Assembly: GCA_041753575.1 (NCBI GenBank)
Contig: JBGSUA010000120.1
Span: forward strand, 22,055-86,054
DNA: 64,000 nt
From: CG2-30-51-40 sp041753575
Lineage (GTDB): Bacteria; Desulfobacterota; DSM-4660; Desulfatiglandales; Desulfatiglandaceae
Direction: 5' to 3'
Shown here: one piece after another, positions 1 through 8,098 of the stretch
How positions within the stretch are numbered: the stretch's first letter is position 1
Layout of the letters: every line of letters begins with the position of its first letter
Notes under the pieces: generated by a model
Seen by the model: only the letters and a program-made list of their open reading frames with translations
Told to the model about the DNA's origin: nothing
Database searches by the model: none
Position numbers and translations under genes: made by a program

Positions 1-165
1 ATTGATGCAGTTGAGCAGACAGGTCTTGCCGGCCCCGTTAGGGCCTATGATGGAGAATATCTCCCCCTTTTTGACTCCCGTGCTCACTCCGCTCAAGGCC
101 TTCAGGCCCCCGAAGGAGAGATGGATATCCTCAACCCAGAGCTGATATTGATCCTCTTGCGCCAT
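1..165 (-). CDS. livG: Branched-chain amino acid-type ABC transporter ATPase, N-terminal fragment
   Basis: This is the first 55 codons of an ABC ATPase; the gene runs off the left edge. The translation begins MAQEDQYQLWVEDIHLSFGG and reaches a complete Walker A motif (GPNGAGKT), with the family pattern in which FGGLKAL precedes it. LivG subunits power uptake through LivH/LivM permeases at the inner membrane. The ATG at 163-165 lies 1 base past the stop codon of the upstream acyl-CoA synthetase, with a GGTAAG-like ribosome site inside that gene's end, so the two are coupled. It is the last visible gene of a livH-livM-livK-synthetase-livG operon; livF probably follows outside the window. LivF is a possible alternative, but the early FGGLKAL segment favours LivG. 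Confidence 0.85.
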   Translation of the reverse strand, partial: MAQEDQYQLWVEDIHLSFGGLKALSGVSTGVKKGEIFSIIGPNGAGKTCLLNCIN

Positions 166-166
166 C

Positions 167-2089
167 TTACCTATCCTGCTTCTCCTGCGAGACCTCCATT
201 ATAGTAACATGGGTCTTCATCCTGAATTCCTTGCCGTCCGTGTAACGTATCTCTGCCACTATCTCCAGCTTTTCCTTATCTCCATAAAGGGCAACAATAA
301 GGTCTTTGTAGCGTTCTTCCACAAACTTCCTGCGAACCTTCCTTGTCCGGGTAAGCTCATCATCATCGGGGTCGAGCTGCTTGTACAGGAGCACGAAGCG
401 CCTTACTCTTGCTACTTTAGGCAGTGATTCGTTGGTTACCGCCACCTCCCCGGCTATGAGATCATAGACCTCGTCTTTCTGTGAAAGGTCAGTGAAGGTG
501 GTGTATGGAAGTTTGTTTTCTTCGGCCCACTTTCCCACATTGGCCATGTCAATGGCGATCATGGCGGTTATAAAGGGCCTGTTCTGACCGATCACTACGG
601 CATCCATTATGTAGGGGCTGAACTTGAGCTTGTTTTCGATGAGTTGCGGGGAGAACTTGCTCCCGTCGGCAAGCTTCATCACATCGCTCATCCTGTCTAT
701 GATGATTATGTGGCCGTCGTCGTCAATGACTGCGGCATCGCCTGAATGGAACCATCCGTCTTCAAGCGCTTTCTCAGTTGCCTGGGGGTTCTTGTAATAA
801 CCCTTGAAGATGGTATCCCCCCTCGACATAAGCTCGCCTGAGTCGGAGACCCTGAATTCAAGCCCCGGAAGAGGAACGCCCACCGTGTCAAGCCTTATGT
901 CTCCCAGCCTGTGAATGACGGATGCGGCCGTCTGCTCGGTCATGCCGTAAGCCTGTTTGATGTTAACGCCGAGCGCTTGAAATAGCTTGAATATCTCCGG
1001 GCCCAGTGGCGCCCCTCCGGTATAGACATGCTTTAGTCTTGTAAGGCCGAAATAATTTTTCAAAGGCCTGAAGAGCGACCAGTAAGCCATCCAGATCGCC
1101 GATTTCAGCCAGAAGGACGGTTCTTCCGATTTAAACCTGATTTCGGCAACCTTGTAGCCAAGCTGAAGGAAAACCCTGTATGCCTCCCTCTTTATCCACG
1201 CGGCATCCTTGATCTTGACAAGGATCTCAGAACAGATCCTTTCCCATATCCTGGGAGGGGCAAGCATGATATGGGGCCCAATCTCCCGGATATTCTCCTG
1301 AACCGTCTCCACCTTTTCAGGGAAATTAACCGTAAAGGCGCTGCAGATGGCCCAGTAAACTCCGAATTCCTGCTCCCCTATCCAGGGAAGGGGAAGAAAT
1401 GACACATACTCAAAGTCGTCTGATGCCTGATCCACCAGGTCCTGTGCCTTCGCGACGCTGATCATGTTCCTGTGGGTGATCATGCTTCCCTTCGGAAGTC
1501 CTGTTGTTCCCGATGTGTAGTTGATCATCCCCACATCTTCCAGGGTCACGGCGTCAAGGATCTTTTCAAAAAGCCCCGGCTCCTTTTCAGCCAACCCCCA
1601 TCCCACGGCCTGAATCTCCTTGAAATATGCCAGGATCGGGTCTCTGTAATGACGCATGCCCTTGGGATCATCCACTATGATCCTGGTTACATTTGGAATC
1701 TTTTCCTTTATGGCAAGGGCCTTGTCCGCCTGCTCCTGGTCGCCCGCCACGACGAAGATGGAATCAGAGTGGTTGATGATATATTCCACCTGTTCAAGAT
1801 GACTGTCCGGATACACACCTACGACAGCGCCTCCCAGGCTCTGGGCCGCAAGCTCCGAATAGAGTCCCTCGGGCCTGTTGTCCCCCATATAGCATAGCTT
1901 ATGGCCGCGCCTGAACCCCATATCGTGAAGCCCGAGGGCAAAGGACTTGACGTTTTCGTAATAGCCCCTCCAGGTGACGGACTGCCAGATGCCGAATTCC
2001 TTTTCCCTTATGGCCACACGGCTGTCGCCGTACCGTTCGGCGTTGGCCCTAAGGATTGCCGGAAGGGACTTGTACTGATCCATAACCAA
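167..2089 (-). CDS. Long-chain acyl-CoA synthetase (AMP-forming)
   Basis: A 640-residue member of the ANL adenylating superfamily; it should activate a carboxylic acid to its acyl-AMP and then its CoA thioester. Visible motifs are the P-loop-like YTSGTTGLPKG near residue 195, AYGMTEQTA near 385, the WFHSGD motif near 450, the hinge IIDRMSD near 465 and a C-terminal TRTRKVRR segment that should carry the catalytic lysine. Length and motif spacing fit eukaryote-like long-chain synthetases (Faa1/bubblegum type) rather than short-chain Acs. It lies between livK and livG in one operon, which suggests that the transporter delivers a carboxylic acid (fatty, aromatic or branched) that this enzyme activates on entry. 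Substrate cannot be read from sequence. Confidence 0.88.
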   Translation of the reverse strand: MVMDQYKSLPAILRANAERYGDSRVAIREKEFGIWQSVTWRGYYENVKSFALGLHDMGFRRGHKLCYMGDNRPEGLYSELAAQSLGGAVVGVYPDSHLEQVEYIINHSDSIFVVAGDQEQADKALAIKEKIPNVTRIIVDDPKGMRHYRDPILAYFKEIQAVGWGLAEKEPGLFEKILDAVTLEDVGMINYTSGTTGLPKGSMITHRNMISVAKAQDLVDQASDDFEYVSFLPLPWIGEQEFGVYWAICSAFTVNFPEKVETVQENIREIGPHIMLAPPRIWERICSEILVKIKDAAWIKREAYRVFLQLGYKVAEIRFKSEEPSFWLKSAIWMAYWSLFRPLKNYFGLTRLKHVYTGGAPLGPEIFKLFQALGVNIKQAYGMTEQTAASVIHRLGDIRLDTVGVPLPGLEFRVSDSGELMSRGDTIFKGYYKNPQATEKALEDGWFHSGDAAVIDDDGHIIIIDRMSDVMKLADGSKFSPQLIENKLKFSPYIMDAVVIGQNRPFITAMIAIDMANVGKWAEENKLPYTTFTDLSQKDEVYDLIAGEVAVTNESLPKVARVRRFVLLYKQLDPDDDELTRTRKVRRKFVEERYKDLIVALYGDKEKLEIVAEIRYTDGKEFRMKTHVTIMEVSQEKQDR

Positions 2090-2169
2090 AAAACCCGCTT
2101 CGGTTAAACCAAGGCAGGCCGCCCGAGAGGACCGCCTGCCTCAGAAATTGTCGAATGTCTCTCCAAACC

Positions 2170-3354
2170 CTATTTTATCTCCATACATCCTGAGGCGGGC
2201 TCGAAGATGCCCTTGGAGACATTGGCCTTGAATACCCGGCCGTAAGGTATCTTGTTACCTATTACCGAGTACTTCTGGCACATCATGCCTCCGCTGTCTG
2301 CGTTCTTGATGGCCTGGAGCGCCTTCACAAGACCTCCACCGGTGATATCCCCGGCCTTGTCGGCCGCCTTCAGAGCCTCCACAAACACCTGACCGGTAAA
2401 AAAGCCCTGCATGTAAGAGGTGGGTCTGTATTTCATATCCGGGTGATGCTTTTCGTTCCATTTCTTGATCTTCTTTATTATGGGCTTGTCTTCCTCCCAC
2501 CAGAAAGAATAGGGCATCACGCCCATGTATCCCTCGGCCAGCGGCCCCAGCTTATCAAGAAGCATCTTGTGGGTGCCCCAGTGGGTGCCCATGAACTTGG
2601 CATTAAGCCCGTAATCTTTGGCCTGCTTTATGATTTCCGGGACCGGCGAGAGCACGAAGCCTTGGAAAATGACGTATTCCGCCTTCTGGCGCTTCAGGTT
2701 CAGAACCTGAGAGGCTATATCCACTGCGCCCACCTTCGCCACTTCTTCCGATACGAGATTCAGTCCCAGCTTCTTGCACATCTCGCGGCCGTAAGGCACA
2801 GGGTCTTTACCGAATTCCGTGTCACTGTAAAAAAACGCCACATTTGCTCCTGGCTTTTCCTTGGCAATATATTTGAGGAGTATGCCGAACATGTCCCCGT
2901 ATGTTGGCCCTGGTACAAACACATAAGGATTGCCGGCAGGATCAGCAAGTTCGCCGGAAAATGATGTCGAGCTGTAAAGAATCTTGTAACGGTCTTTGAT
3001 CTCGGGGGCCATGGCCTTGCCCAGGCCGGTGCTTTCCCCGTACATGATAATGGGATTGTCCCGGGTCATGATCCTCTTGAAGGCCGCTACCGCGACATCG
3101 GTAGTGTAAGTCCCATCTTCCATGATGTATTTGATCTTCTTGCCTCCAATGCCCCCTTCCTCATTGGCCATCGCCAGGGCATCGGCCAGGCCGTCATTGA
3201 TATGGATCCCGGCAAACGCGAACCGCCCAGTGATGGGCTGGACTGCGCCTATCTTGATCTCACCCTGAGCAGAAGCAGGCTCAGTATAGGCGGTTAAAGA
3301 TAAAACAGCAGCAATAAAAGCACTAACAACCAAAAAACGCGCCCAAGTCTTCAT
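2170..3354 (-). CDS. livK: Liv-type periplasmic substrate-binding protein
   Basis: Periplasmic binding protein for a Liv/Urt-class ABC importer, 394 residues from the chosen start. It has a signal peptide (MKTWARFLVV, hydrophobic core, cleavage near PASA-QG) and then the family opening IKIGAVQPITGRFAFAG. The reading frame stays open upstream to 3456, but GGAGG at 3363-3367 lies only 2 bases from the ATG at 3360 and 8 bases from the ATG at 3354, so 3354 is preferred. It follows livM after an unusually long 430-base gap that holds a miniature mobile element, and precedes the acyl-CoA synthetase. Ligand unknown: similar proteins bind branched-chain amino acids, aromatic acids or other organic acids, and the neighbouring synthetase favours a carboxylic acid. 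Confidence 0.88.
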   Translation of the reverse strand: MKTWARFLVVSAFIAAVLSLTAYTEPASAQGEIKIGAVQPITGRFAFAGIHINDGLADALAMANEEGGIGGKKIKYIMEDGTYTTDVAVAAFKRIMTRDNPIIMYGESTGLGKAMAPEIKDRYKILYSSTSFSGELADPAGNPYVFVPGPTYGDMFGILLKYIAKEKPGANVAFFYSDTEFGKDPVPYGREMCKKLGLNLVSEEVAKVGAVDIASQVLNLKRQKAEYVIFQGFVLSPVPEIIKQAKDYGLNAKFMGTHWGTHKMLLDKLGPLAEGYMGVMPYSFWWEEDKPIIKKIKKWNEKHHPDMKYRPTSYMQGFFTGQVFVEALKAADKAGDITGGGLVKALQAIKNADSGGMMCQKYSVIGNKIPYGRVFKANVSKGIFEPASGCMEIK

Positions 3355-3496
3355 AGTCATTACCTCCGGATCAGCTCGGAATTCATCCTCAAAAAGCAGC
3401 ATCCCAAAAGGGTCGCTCACCCTGCCAAGTCTTACTGGCCTTCCACCTAAACGCATCCGCCTTTTACTCCATCACCTCCTTCTATTCCTTAAAATG

Positions 3497-3583
3497 GTAA
3501 CTACTCAGGTTCAAGGTTCAAAGTTAGAGAGCTATGAACAACGAAAGCCAGCCAACCGTGAACCCCACAACCTGAGGAGTTCC
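3497..3583. mobile_element. MITE-like element, copy A (87 bp)
   Basis: A non-coding element bounded by imperfect terminal inverted repeats. The left end reads GTAACTACTCAGGTTCAAGG and the right end, on the other strand, GGAACTCCTCAGGTTGTGGG. It is flanked by a perfect 8-bp direct repeat TTAAAATG (3489-3496 and 3584-3591), which looks like a target-site duplication; the two bases before the left copy also match. It is an internally deleted version of copy B: both share the left end and the right-hand segment from GTTAGAGAGCTATGAA onward, and about 64 bp of B are missing. It sits between livM and livK. The GTAA-like tip and 8-bp duplication fit IS66-type transposition (inference). Confidence 0.8.
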
Positions 3584-3591
3584 TTAAAATG

Positions 3592-3784
3592 TAGCTCTTA
3601 CGTTCAAGAAAAATTGACGGCTTTGCAAAAAATCCATCTACTCCGTTGCGAATCACCCCTTATGCCTTCCTGATTTCGGACCTTTCGCGAATCCGACAAA
3701 ATTAGCGTAATCAGCTTATATCACAAAATTCCACGGAATATCCGGGTGCCTGCTCAATTGAAGCCGAAGGCCGGCAGAGTTCTT
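3592..3784. other. Rest of the livM-livK intergenic region
   Basis: About 190 bases with no convincing gene. Reading frames crossing into livM from the plus strand are shadows. A stretch around 3613-3680 (starting TGACGGCTTTGCAAAAA) has the look of dispersed non-coding repeats common in deltaproteobacterial genomes, but no second copy was noticed in this window. No clear promoter or terminator was seen. Because the gap separates livM from livK, differential expression of the binding protein (by internal promoter or mRNA processing) is possible but not shown. Confidence 0.4.
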
Positions 3785-4828
3785 TCAGTAAGAGAAAGGC
3801 CACAAGAGAAAAAAAGCCTTTATTCGCCGCCAGATCTCCGCGAGTCCCCTTGGTTCAAAGATAAGAAATATCACTATGAGAGAACCGAATACCACATCTT
3901 TGAGCGGTATGAAAAGCTTCCCGGCTGCGGGGAAAATATCCCGGAGATTACCCGTGACCACATTAAGTATCTCTGGGACAAGGGTCATGAAAACGGCTCC
4001 GAAAATGGAGCCCAGGATGCTCCCCAATCCTCCCACAATGACCATGGCAAGATATTGTATGGAAAGATGAAATGGAAAGTGCTCGGGCGTCACTATCCTC
4101 AGGAAGCACACCCAGAGACCTCCGGCTACACCGGCGTAAAATGAAGAAATGGCAAAGGCCGTAAGCTTATAGCGGAAAAGGCTTATACCCATAATCTCGG
4201 CGGCGAGGTCCCTGTCCCTTATGGCAACGAAGGCGCGGCCCACCCTGCTCCTCACCAGATTGCGTCCATAGACCAAAGCAAGAATCGTGACTGCAAGGGT
4301 AAGATAATAATAGCTTTTCTCTGTATCGAAAGCAAATGATCCTATCATCGGGGGCGGCACGTTTATGCCGCGGATTCCTTTTGTCAGCGACTCCCAGTGA
4401 ATGAAGAAAAACTCGAAGATGAACTGAGATGCAAGGGTTGCCATGCACAGGTAAAGCCCCTTCACCCTGAGGGAGGGTATTCCTATTATGAGCCCCGCGA
4501 TCGCAGCCACGAATCCACCACAAGGAAGTGCAAACCAGAAGGGCATATTTAATCTGGTTATGAAGATAGCGCAGGCATATCCCCCTACGCCTGCAAATGC
4601 CGCATGTCCAAGCGATATCTGGCCCGTGAAACCTGTAAGGATATTCAACCCCACCGCGGCTATAACGGCAAAGCCGATCATGTTGGCTATATAAAGGACA
4701 TAGGGGTCCGCAAAGACGGGGAAGACAAGCAGAAAGACAAAAAATACCCCGATCCAGACTTTTACAAAGAGCGACTGGAATATCTCCTCGTCTTTGATAT
4801 AGCTTTCCTTGAAATCAGCGCAGCGCAT
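3785..4828 (-). CDS. livM: Liv-type ABC transporter permease LivM
   Basis: Inner-membrane permease, 347 residues, largely hydrophobic. Features of LivM are the early NILTGFTGQISLGHAAFAGVG signature (shown here only by name, near residue 65), the IPSLRVKGLYLCMATLA segment near 120, and the LAMVIVGGLGSILGSIFGA coupling region near 265 that contacts the ATPases. The start at 4828 is preceded by GGGGAAG with 8-base spacing and lies 19 bases after the livH stop. The C-terminus ends with EPRGL, typical of the family, and a short hydrophobic tail. Works with LivH to form the translocation pore. Confidence 0.9.
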   Translation of the reverse strand: MRCADFKESYIKDEEIFQSLFVKVWIGVFFVFLLVFPVFADPYVLYIANMIGFAVIAAVGLNILTGFTGQISLGHAAFAGVGGYACAIFITRLNMPFWFALPCGGFVAAIAGLIIGIPSLRVKGLYLCMATLASQFIFEFFFIHWESLTKGIRGINVPPPMIGSFAFDTEKSYYYLTLAVTILALVYGRNLVRSRVGRAFVAIRDRDLAAEIMGISLFRYKLTAFAISSFYAGVAGGLWVCFLRIVTPEHFPFHLSIQYLAMVIVGGLGSILGSIFGAVFMTLVPEILNVVTGNLRDIFPAAGKLFIPLKDVVFGSLIVIFLIFEPRGLAEIWRRIKAFFLLWPFSY

Positions 4829-4847
4829 CTCTAAGACTTCCCCGCCT

Positions 4848-5732
4848 TTAGACCCTCTCTATCTCTTCTTTTCCGAAAAGCCCGTAAGGTCTGATCATGA
4901 GAATGACGACCAGGATGAAAAAGGGAGCAACTCCCTTGACCCCTCCGCCGAAGATCGGATCGAGGTAAAGGCCTGCCAGGTTTTCCAGTATCCCGATGAT
5001 GAATCCCCCAAGGATTGCTCCTGTGATGCTGTCAAGGCCTCCAAGGATTATGACCGCAAGCACCTTCAACCCGATATCGCCCATGTATATGCTTATGCCG
5101 CTCATGTTGCCGATCACTATGCCGCCCACAAAGGCCGCCAGTGCCCCGAAGCTCCAGGACAGGGCGAATATGCGCCTTACGCTTATCCCCATGGAAAGGG
5201 CCGCCTGCTGATCATTGGCCGTAGCCCTCATGGATACCCCGGTGCGGGAGAATTTGAAGAAAAGCAGGAAAAAGATCATCCCCGCCAGGGCGAATATAAA
5301 CCCCCAGAGCAAGCCCGAAGGAACAACAGAAAAACCAAGATCCAGGGGATCGGGTGGAAAGATCTCAGGAAATGACCGGTATTCAGACGACCAGATTATG
5401 GTAGTCAGTCCCTGCATGGCTATGGCAAGACCTATGGTCACCATGACAACGGAGATTATGGGCTCCCCGATGAGCTGTCTCAGGATGAGCCTCTCAAGGA
5501 TTATGCCCAGAAGAACCGCGCAGACAAGAGTGCCGATAAAGGCGGCCCAGAATGGGAATTTGAGATTATCAAGGAAGGTAAAACAGATAAAGGCCCCGAG
5601 TGTCATGAACGCGCCGGTCGCGAGATTGACTATGCTTGTTGCCTTGTATATGAGGACGAATCCCAGTGCGATAAGGCCGTACACCCCGCCTGTAGCGATT
5701 CCCGTTATAAGGATCTGGATCAAAATATCCAT
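4848..5732 (-). CDS. livH: Liv-type ABC transporter permease LivH
   Basis: Inner-membrane permease, 294 residues, first gene of the Liv operon. Shows the LivH hallmarks: GIATGGVYGLIALGFVLIYK at the N-terminus, NLATGAFMTLGAF near 40 and the cytoplasmic loop KVLAVIILGGLDSITGAI near 225, the probable ATPase coupling segment. GGGGGA lies 4-5 bases before the ATG. The mobile element copy B ends 38 bases upstream of this start, on the promoter side, so it may supply or disturb regulatory sequence for the operon. The partner is LivM immediately downstream. Confidence 0.9.
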   Translation of the reverse strand: MDILIQILITGIATGGVYGLIALGFVLIYKATSIVNLATGAFMTLGAFICFTFLDNLKFPFWAAFIGTLVCAVLLGIILERLILRQLIGEPIISVVMVTIGLAIAMQGLTTIIWSSEYRSFPEIFPPDPLDLGFSVVPSGLLWGFIFALAGMIFFLLFFKFSRTGVSMRATANDQQAALSMGISVRRIFALSWSFGALAAFVGGIVIGNMSGISIYMGDIGLKVLAVIILGGLDSITGAILGGFIIGILENLAGLYLDPIFGGGVKGVAPFFILVVILMIRPYGLFGKEEIERV

Positions 5733-5770
5733 CTTTTCCCCCGGACTGGTTTGACTGATTTACATTTACA

Positions 5771-5919
5771 GTGACTACTCAGGTTCAAGGTTTATATGAA
5801 AATGCTTCCAACCTATTGACCATTTTCATCTTTCGTTGTGCCCAACATGGGCATGGGGGTTAGAGAGCTATGAAGAACGAAAGCCAACCAACCGTGAACC
5901 TTACAACCTGAGCAGTTAT
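5771..5919. mobile_element. MITE-like element, copy B (149 bp)
   Basis: The apparent full-length member of a three-copy family. Left end GTGACTACTCAGGTTCAAGG; right end, reversed, ATAACTGCTCAGGTTGTAAG. A perfect 8-bp direct repeat CATTTACA flanks it (5763-5770 and 5920-5927). Inside are nested inverted repeats: GAAAATG with CATTTTC, CTTTCGTT with AACGAAAG, and a small TGCCC-GGGCA hairpin, so a transcript through it would be strongly folded. There is no open reading frame of note. It lies between livH and ruvB, in the region that should hold the Liv operon promoter. Confidence 0.85.
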
Positions 5920-5974
5920 CATTTACATTGCTTTATCTGTCAAGAAAAACCCTTTGATACCCACTCTGATCACA

Positions 5975-7003
5975 TCAGAAAAGCCCTTCCTGTGATTCAG
6001 AGTCGTTCCTGAGAGGCCTAAGGCCCAGATGCAGATAGGCCCTCCTGGTGGCGACCCGCCCTTGAGGCGTCCTCTTGATGTATCCCTGCTGTATCAAGAA
6101 GGGCTCATAAACGTCTTCAAGGGTGTCTTTCTGTTCGCTTACAGCCGCCGAAAGGCTGCTCAGGCCGATGGGGCCTCCCTGAAACTTCTCTATTATGGTC
6201 ATCATGATGTTTCTGTCCATCTTGTCCAGGCCCTCCTGATCAACCTCCAGAAGACAAAGCGCCCTGTCGGCGACTTCCAGGCTTACAACTCCGTCTGCCT
6301 CAACCTCGGCAAAATCCCTCACCCGTCTTAACAGCCTGTTCGCGACCCTTGGTGTCCCTCTGGCCCTCCTTGCTATCTCCATGGCCCCTTCTTCTGTTAT
6401 CTTGATGGAAAGAAGCGCCGCTGATCTTACCACGATCTCTTTGAGATCCTTCGGATCGTAGAATTCCAGGCGCATCATTACCCCGAAGCGGTCCCTCAGA
6501 GGAGGAGTCAAAAGTCCTGCCCTGGTGGTAGCCCCCACAAGGGTAAAGGGCTGAAGCGGTATCTTCATGGTCCTGGCGGACGGTCCCTGTCCTATGATGA
6601 GATCCAGCTTGTAATCCTCCATAGCCGGGTAGAGGATCTCTTCCACCACATGGTTGAGCCTGTGTATCTCGTCAATGAAAAGGACATCCAAGGGGCTCAG
6701 ACTGGTGAGTATCGCGGCAAGATCACCTGGTCTTTCTATGACCGGCCCTGAGGTGCTCTTAAAACCAACTCCCATCTCATTAGCGATTATATTTGCCAGG
6801 GAAGTCTTTCCAAGGCCGGGGCTTCCATGAAAAAGGACGTGATCGAGCGCCTCGCCCCTGGCCCTGGCCGCCTCAATAAAGACCTTGAGATTCCGCTTTA
6901 TCTCCTCCTGACCTACATAATCAGCGAGGATCTTAGGCCTCAGGCTTATATCGGAAGGCGTTTCCTCAGGATACATCTTGGGATCAATGACCCTGTCCGT
7001 CAT
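5975..7003 (-). CDS. ruvB: Holliday junction branch-migration helicase RuvB
   Basis: AAA+ motor of the RuvABC resolvasome, 342 residues, the usual length. Sequence shows the N-terminal SLRPKILADYVGQ box, Walker A HGSPGLGKTSLANI near residue 60, Walker B DVLFIDEIHRL near 105, sensor 1 VGATTRAGLLTPPLRDRFG near 155 and a winged-helix C-terminus ending with the QGYIKRTPQGR motif that contacts DNA. It starts 2 bases after the ruvA stop codon, so ruvC-ruvA-ruvB form one coupled operon in the common order. RuvB hexamers pump DNA through a RuvA-bound Holliday junction. Confidence 0.97.
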   Translation of the reverse strand: MTDRVIDPKMYPEETPSDISLRPKILADYVGQEEIKRNLKVFIEAARARGEALDHVLFHGSPGLGKTSLANIIANEMGVGFKSTSGPVIERPGDLAAILTSLSPLDVLFIDEIHRLNHVVEEILYPAMEDYKLDLIIGQGPSARTMKIPLQPFTLVGATTRAGLLTPPLRDRFGVMMRLEFYDPKDLKEIVVRSAALLSIKITEEGAMEIARRARGTPRVANRLLRRVRDFAEVEADGVVSLEVADRALCLLEVDQEGLDKMDRNIMMTIIEKFQGGPIGLSSLSAAVSEQKDTLEDVYEPFLIQQGYIKRTPQGRVATRRAYLHLGLRPLRNDSESQEGLF

Positions 7004-7005
7004 CG

Positions 7006-7602
7006 CTAAATAATCCTCAGGGTCTCTCGTATGATGGTCTCAAGTCCGGCATCGCCCAGCCGGGCCATGGTCTTCTCCAGCGCCGCCCTGGCCGCCTTGC
7101 CTGTGTAACCCAGATTCACAAGGGCGGAAAGGGCGTCATCCATCAATAGAGGTTCCGCCTTTGCAGCAGGAACTTTGCGCAATTCCTCCATATCGGAGAT
7201 TCGGCCGGCCTTATCCTTGAGTTCCAGGGAAATCCTCTCTGCCGTCTTGCGGCCTATTCCGGGAATGGCCTGCAGCCTTGCGCTGTCTCCCCTTGAGATA
7301 GCATCAACCAGTTCGGCCGGGCCTATCCCTGAGAGGATATTAAGGGAGAGTCTGGGACCCACTCCCGAAACCGTGATCAAGAGAAGAAACAGCCTTTTTT
7401 CGATGGCCGACTGGAAGCCGAAGAGCACAAGGGCGTCTTCCCTCAGATGAGTATGGATAAATAGTTCGACCTTTCCTCCTATGTCGGGAAGGCCGTAAAA
7501 GGTAGAAAGCGGCACCATAACCTCATATCCGACTCCGTTTACGTCCAGAGTCACACTCTGGGGACTCTTGAGCACAAGGGTGCCGCTCAGATATCCGATC
7601 AT
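7006..7602 (-). CDS. ruvA: Holliday junction-binding protein RuvA
   Basis: 198-residue DNA-junction-binding subunit of RuvABC. The translation opens MIGYLSGTLVLKSPQ, the family start, followed by an OB-fold and two helix-hairpin-helix motifs (VSGVGPRLSLNILSGIG and IPGIGRKTAERISLELKDK) and a C-terminal UBA-like domain (DALSALVNLGYTGKAA) that binds RuvB. The frame is open far upstream through ruvC, but that extension overlaps a real gene and has no family resemblance; the ATG at 7602 lies 4 bases after the ruvC stop. Acts as a tetramer on four-way junctions. Confidence 0.96.
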   Translation of the reverse strand: MIGYLSGTLVLKSPQSVTLDVNGVGYEVMVPLSTFYGLPDIGGKVELFIHTHLREDALVLFGFQSAIEKRLFLLLITVSGVGPRLSLNILSGIGPAELVDAISRGDSARLQAIPGIGRKTAERISLELKDKAGRISDMEELRKVPAAKAEPLLMDDALSALVNLGYTGKAARAALEKTMARLGDAGLETIIRETLRII

Positions 7603-7606
7603 TGTC

Positions 7607-8098
7607 TTAGAGACCTGCCCGGGGCGCTTCATAACGCGTCCAGTTAAGGTGGCATATAGCCGCTGCCAGGGCGTCTGAAGCGTCCAGTCCGCCGGGCAAC
7701 TCCTGCCCAAGGATACACCTTGCCATTGACCGCACCTGCTCCTTTCCCGCGCCTCCGAAGCCGACAACCGCTTTCTTGATCTCCAGGGGACTGTATTCAA
7801 ATATTCGTAGCCCGCATTCAACCGCCGCTACCAGAACAGCGCCTCTTGCGTGACCAAGCTTGAGGGAACTCTTTGCGTTCTTGGAGAAAAAGACATCCTC
7901 TATGGCCATCTCAACCGGGCCGAAATGCCTCATCAGCTCTACCATGCTGCGGTAGATTCCGTGAATCCTCTCTGAAAAGAGGATATCTTTACTGAACCTC
8001 ATCTCGCCGGCTTCAATACAGATAAGCTTATCGCCTTTTTTTTCTATCAGTCCGTAACCGGTAGCCAATGAGCCTGGGTCAACCCCCAGCACAATCAT
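7607..8098 (-). CDS. ruvC: Holliday junction resolvase RuvC
   Basis: Crossover junction endonuclease, 163 residues. The RNase H-like fold is indicated by VLGVDPGSLATGYG (first catalytic Asp) at the N-terminus, AIEDVFFSKN (catalytic Glu) near 65 and GLDASDALAAAICH (two C-terminal Asp) near 138. The ATG shares one base with the stop codon of yebC (TGATG), and ruvA starts 4 bases after its own stop, so yebC-ruvC-ruvA-ruvB is a single transcription unit, as in many bacteria. Cuts Holliday junctions symmetrically after RuvAB migration. Confidence 0.96.
   Translation of the reverse strand: MIVLGVDPGSLATGYGLIEKKGDKLICIEAGEMRFSKDILFSERIHGIYRSMVELMRHFGPVEMAIEDVFFSKNAKSSLKLGHARGAVLVAAVECGLRIFEYSPLEIKKAVVGFGGAGKEQVRSMARCILGQELPGGLDASDALAAAICHLNWTRYEAPRAGL

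Noticed and set aside
7603..7821. Upstream extension of the ruvA frame
   Set aside because: Overlaps ruvC entirely and shows no family similarity; the ATG at 7602 fits RuvA proteins.
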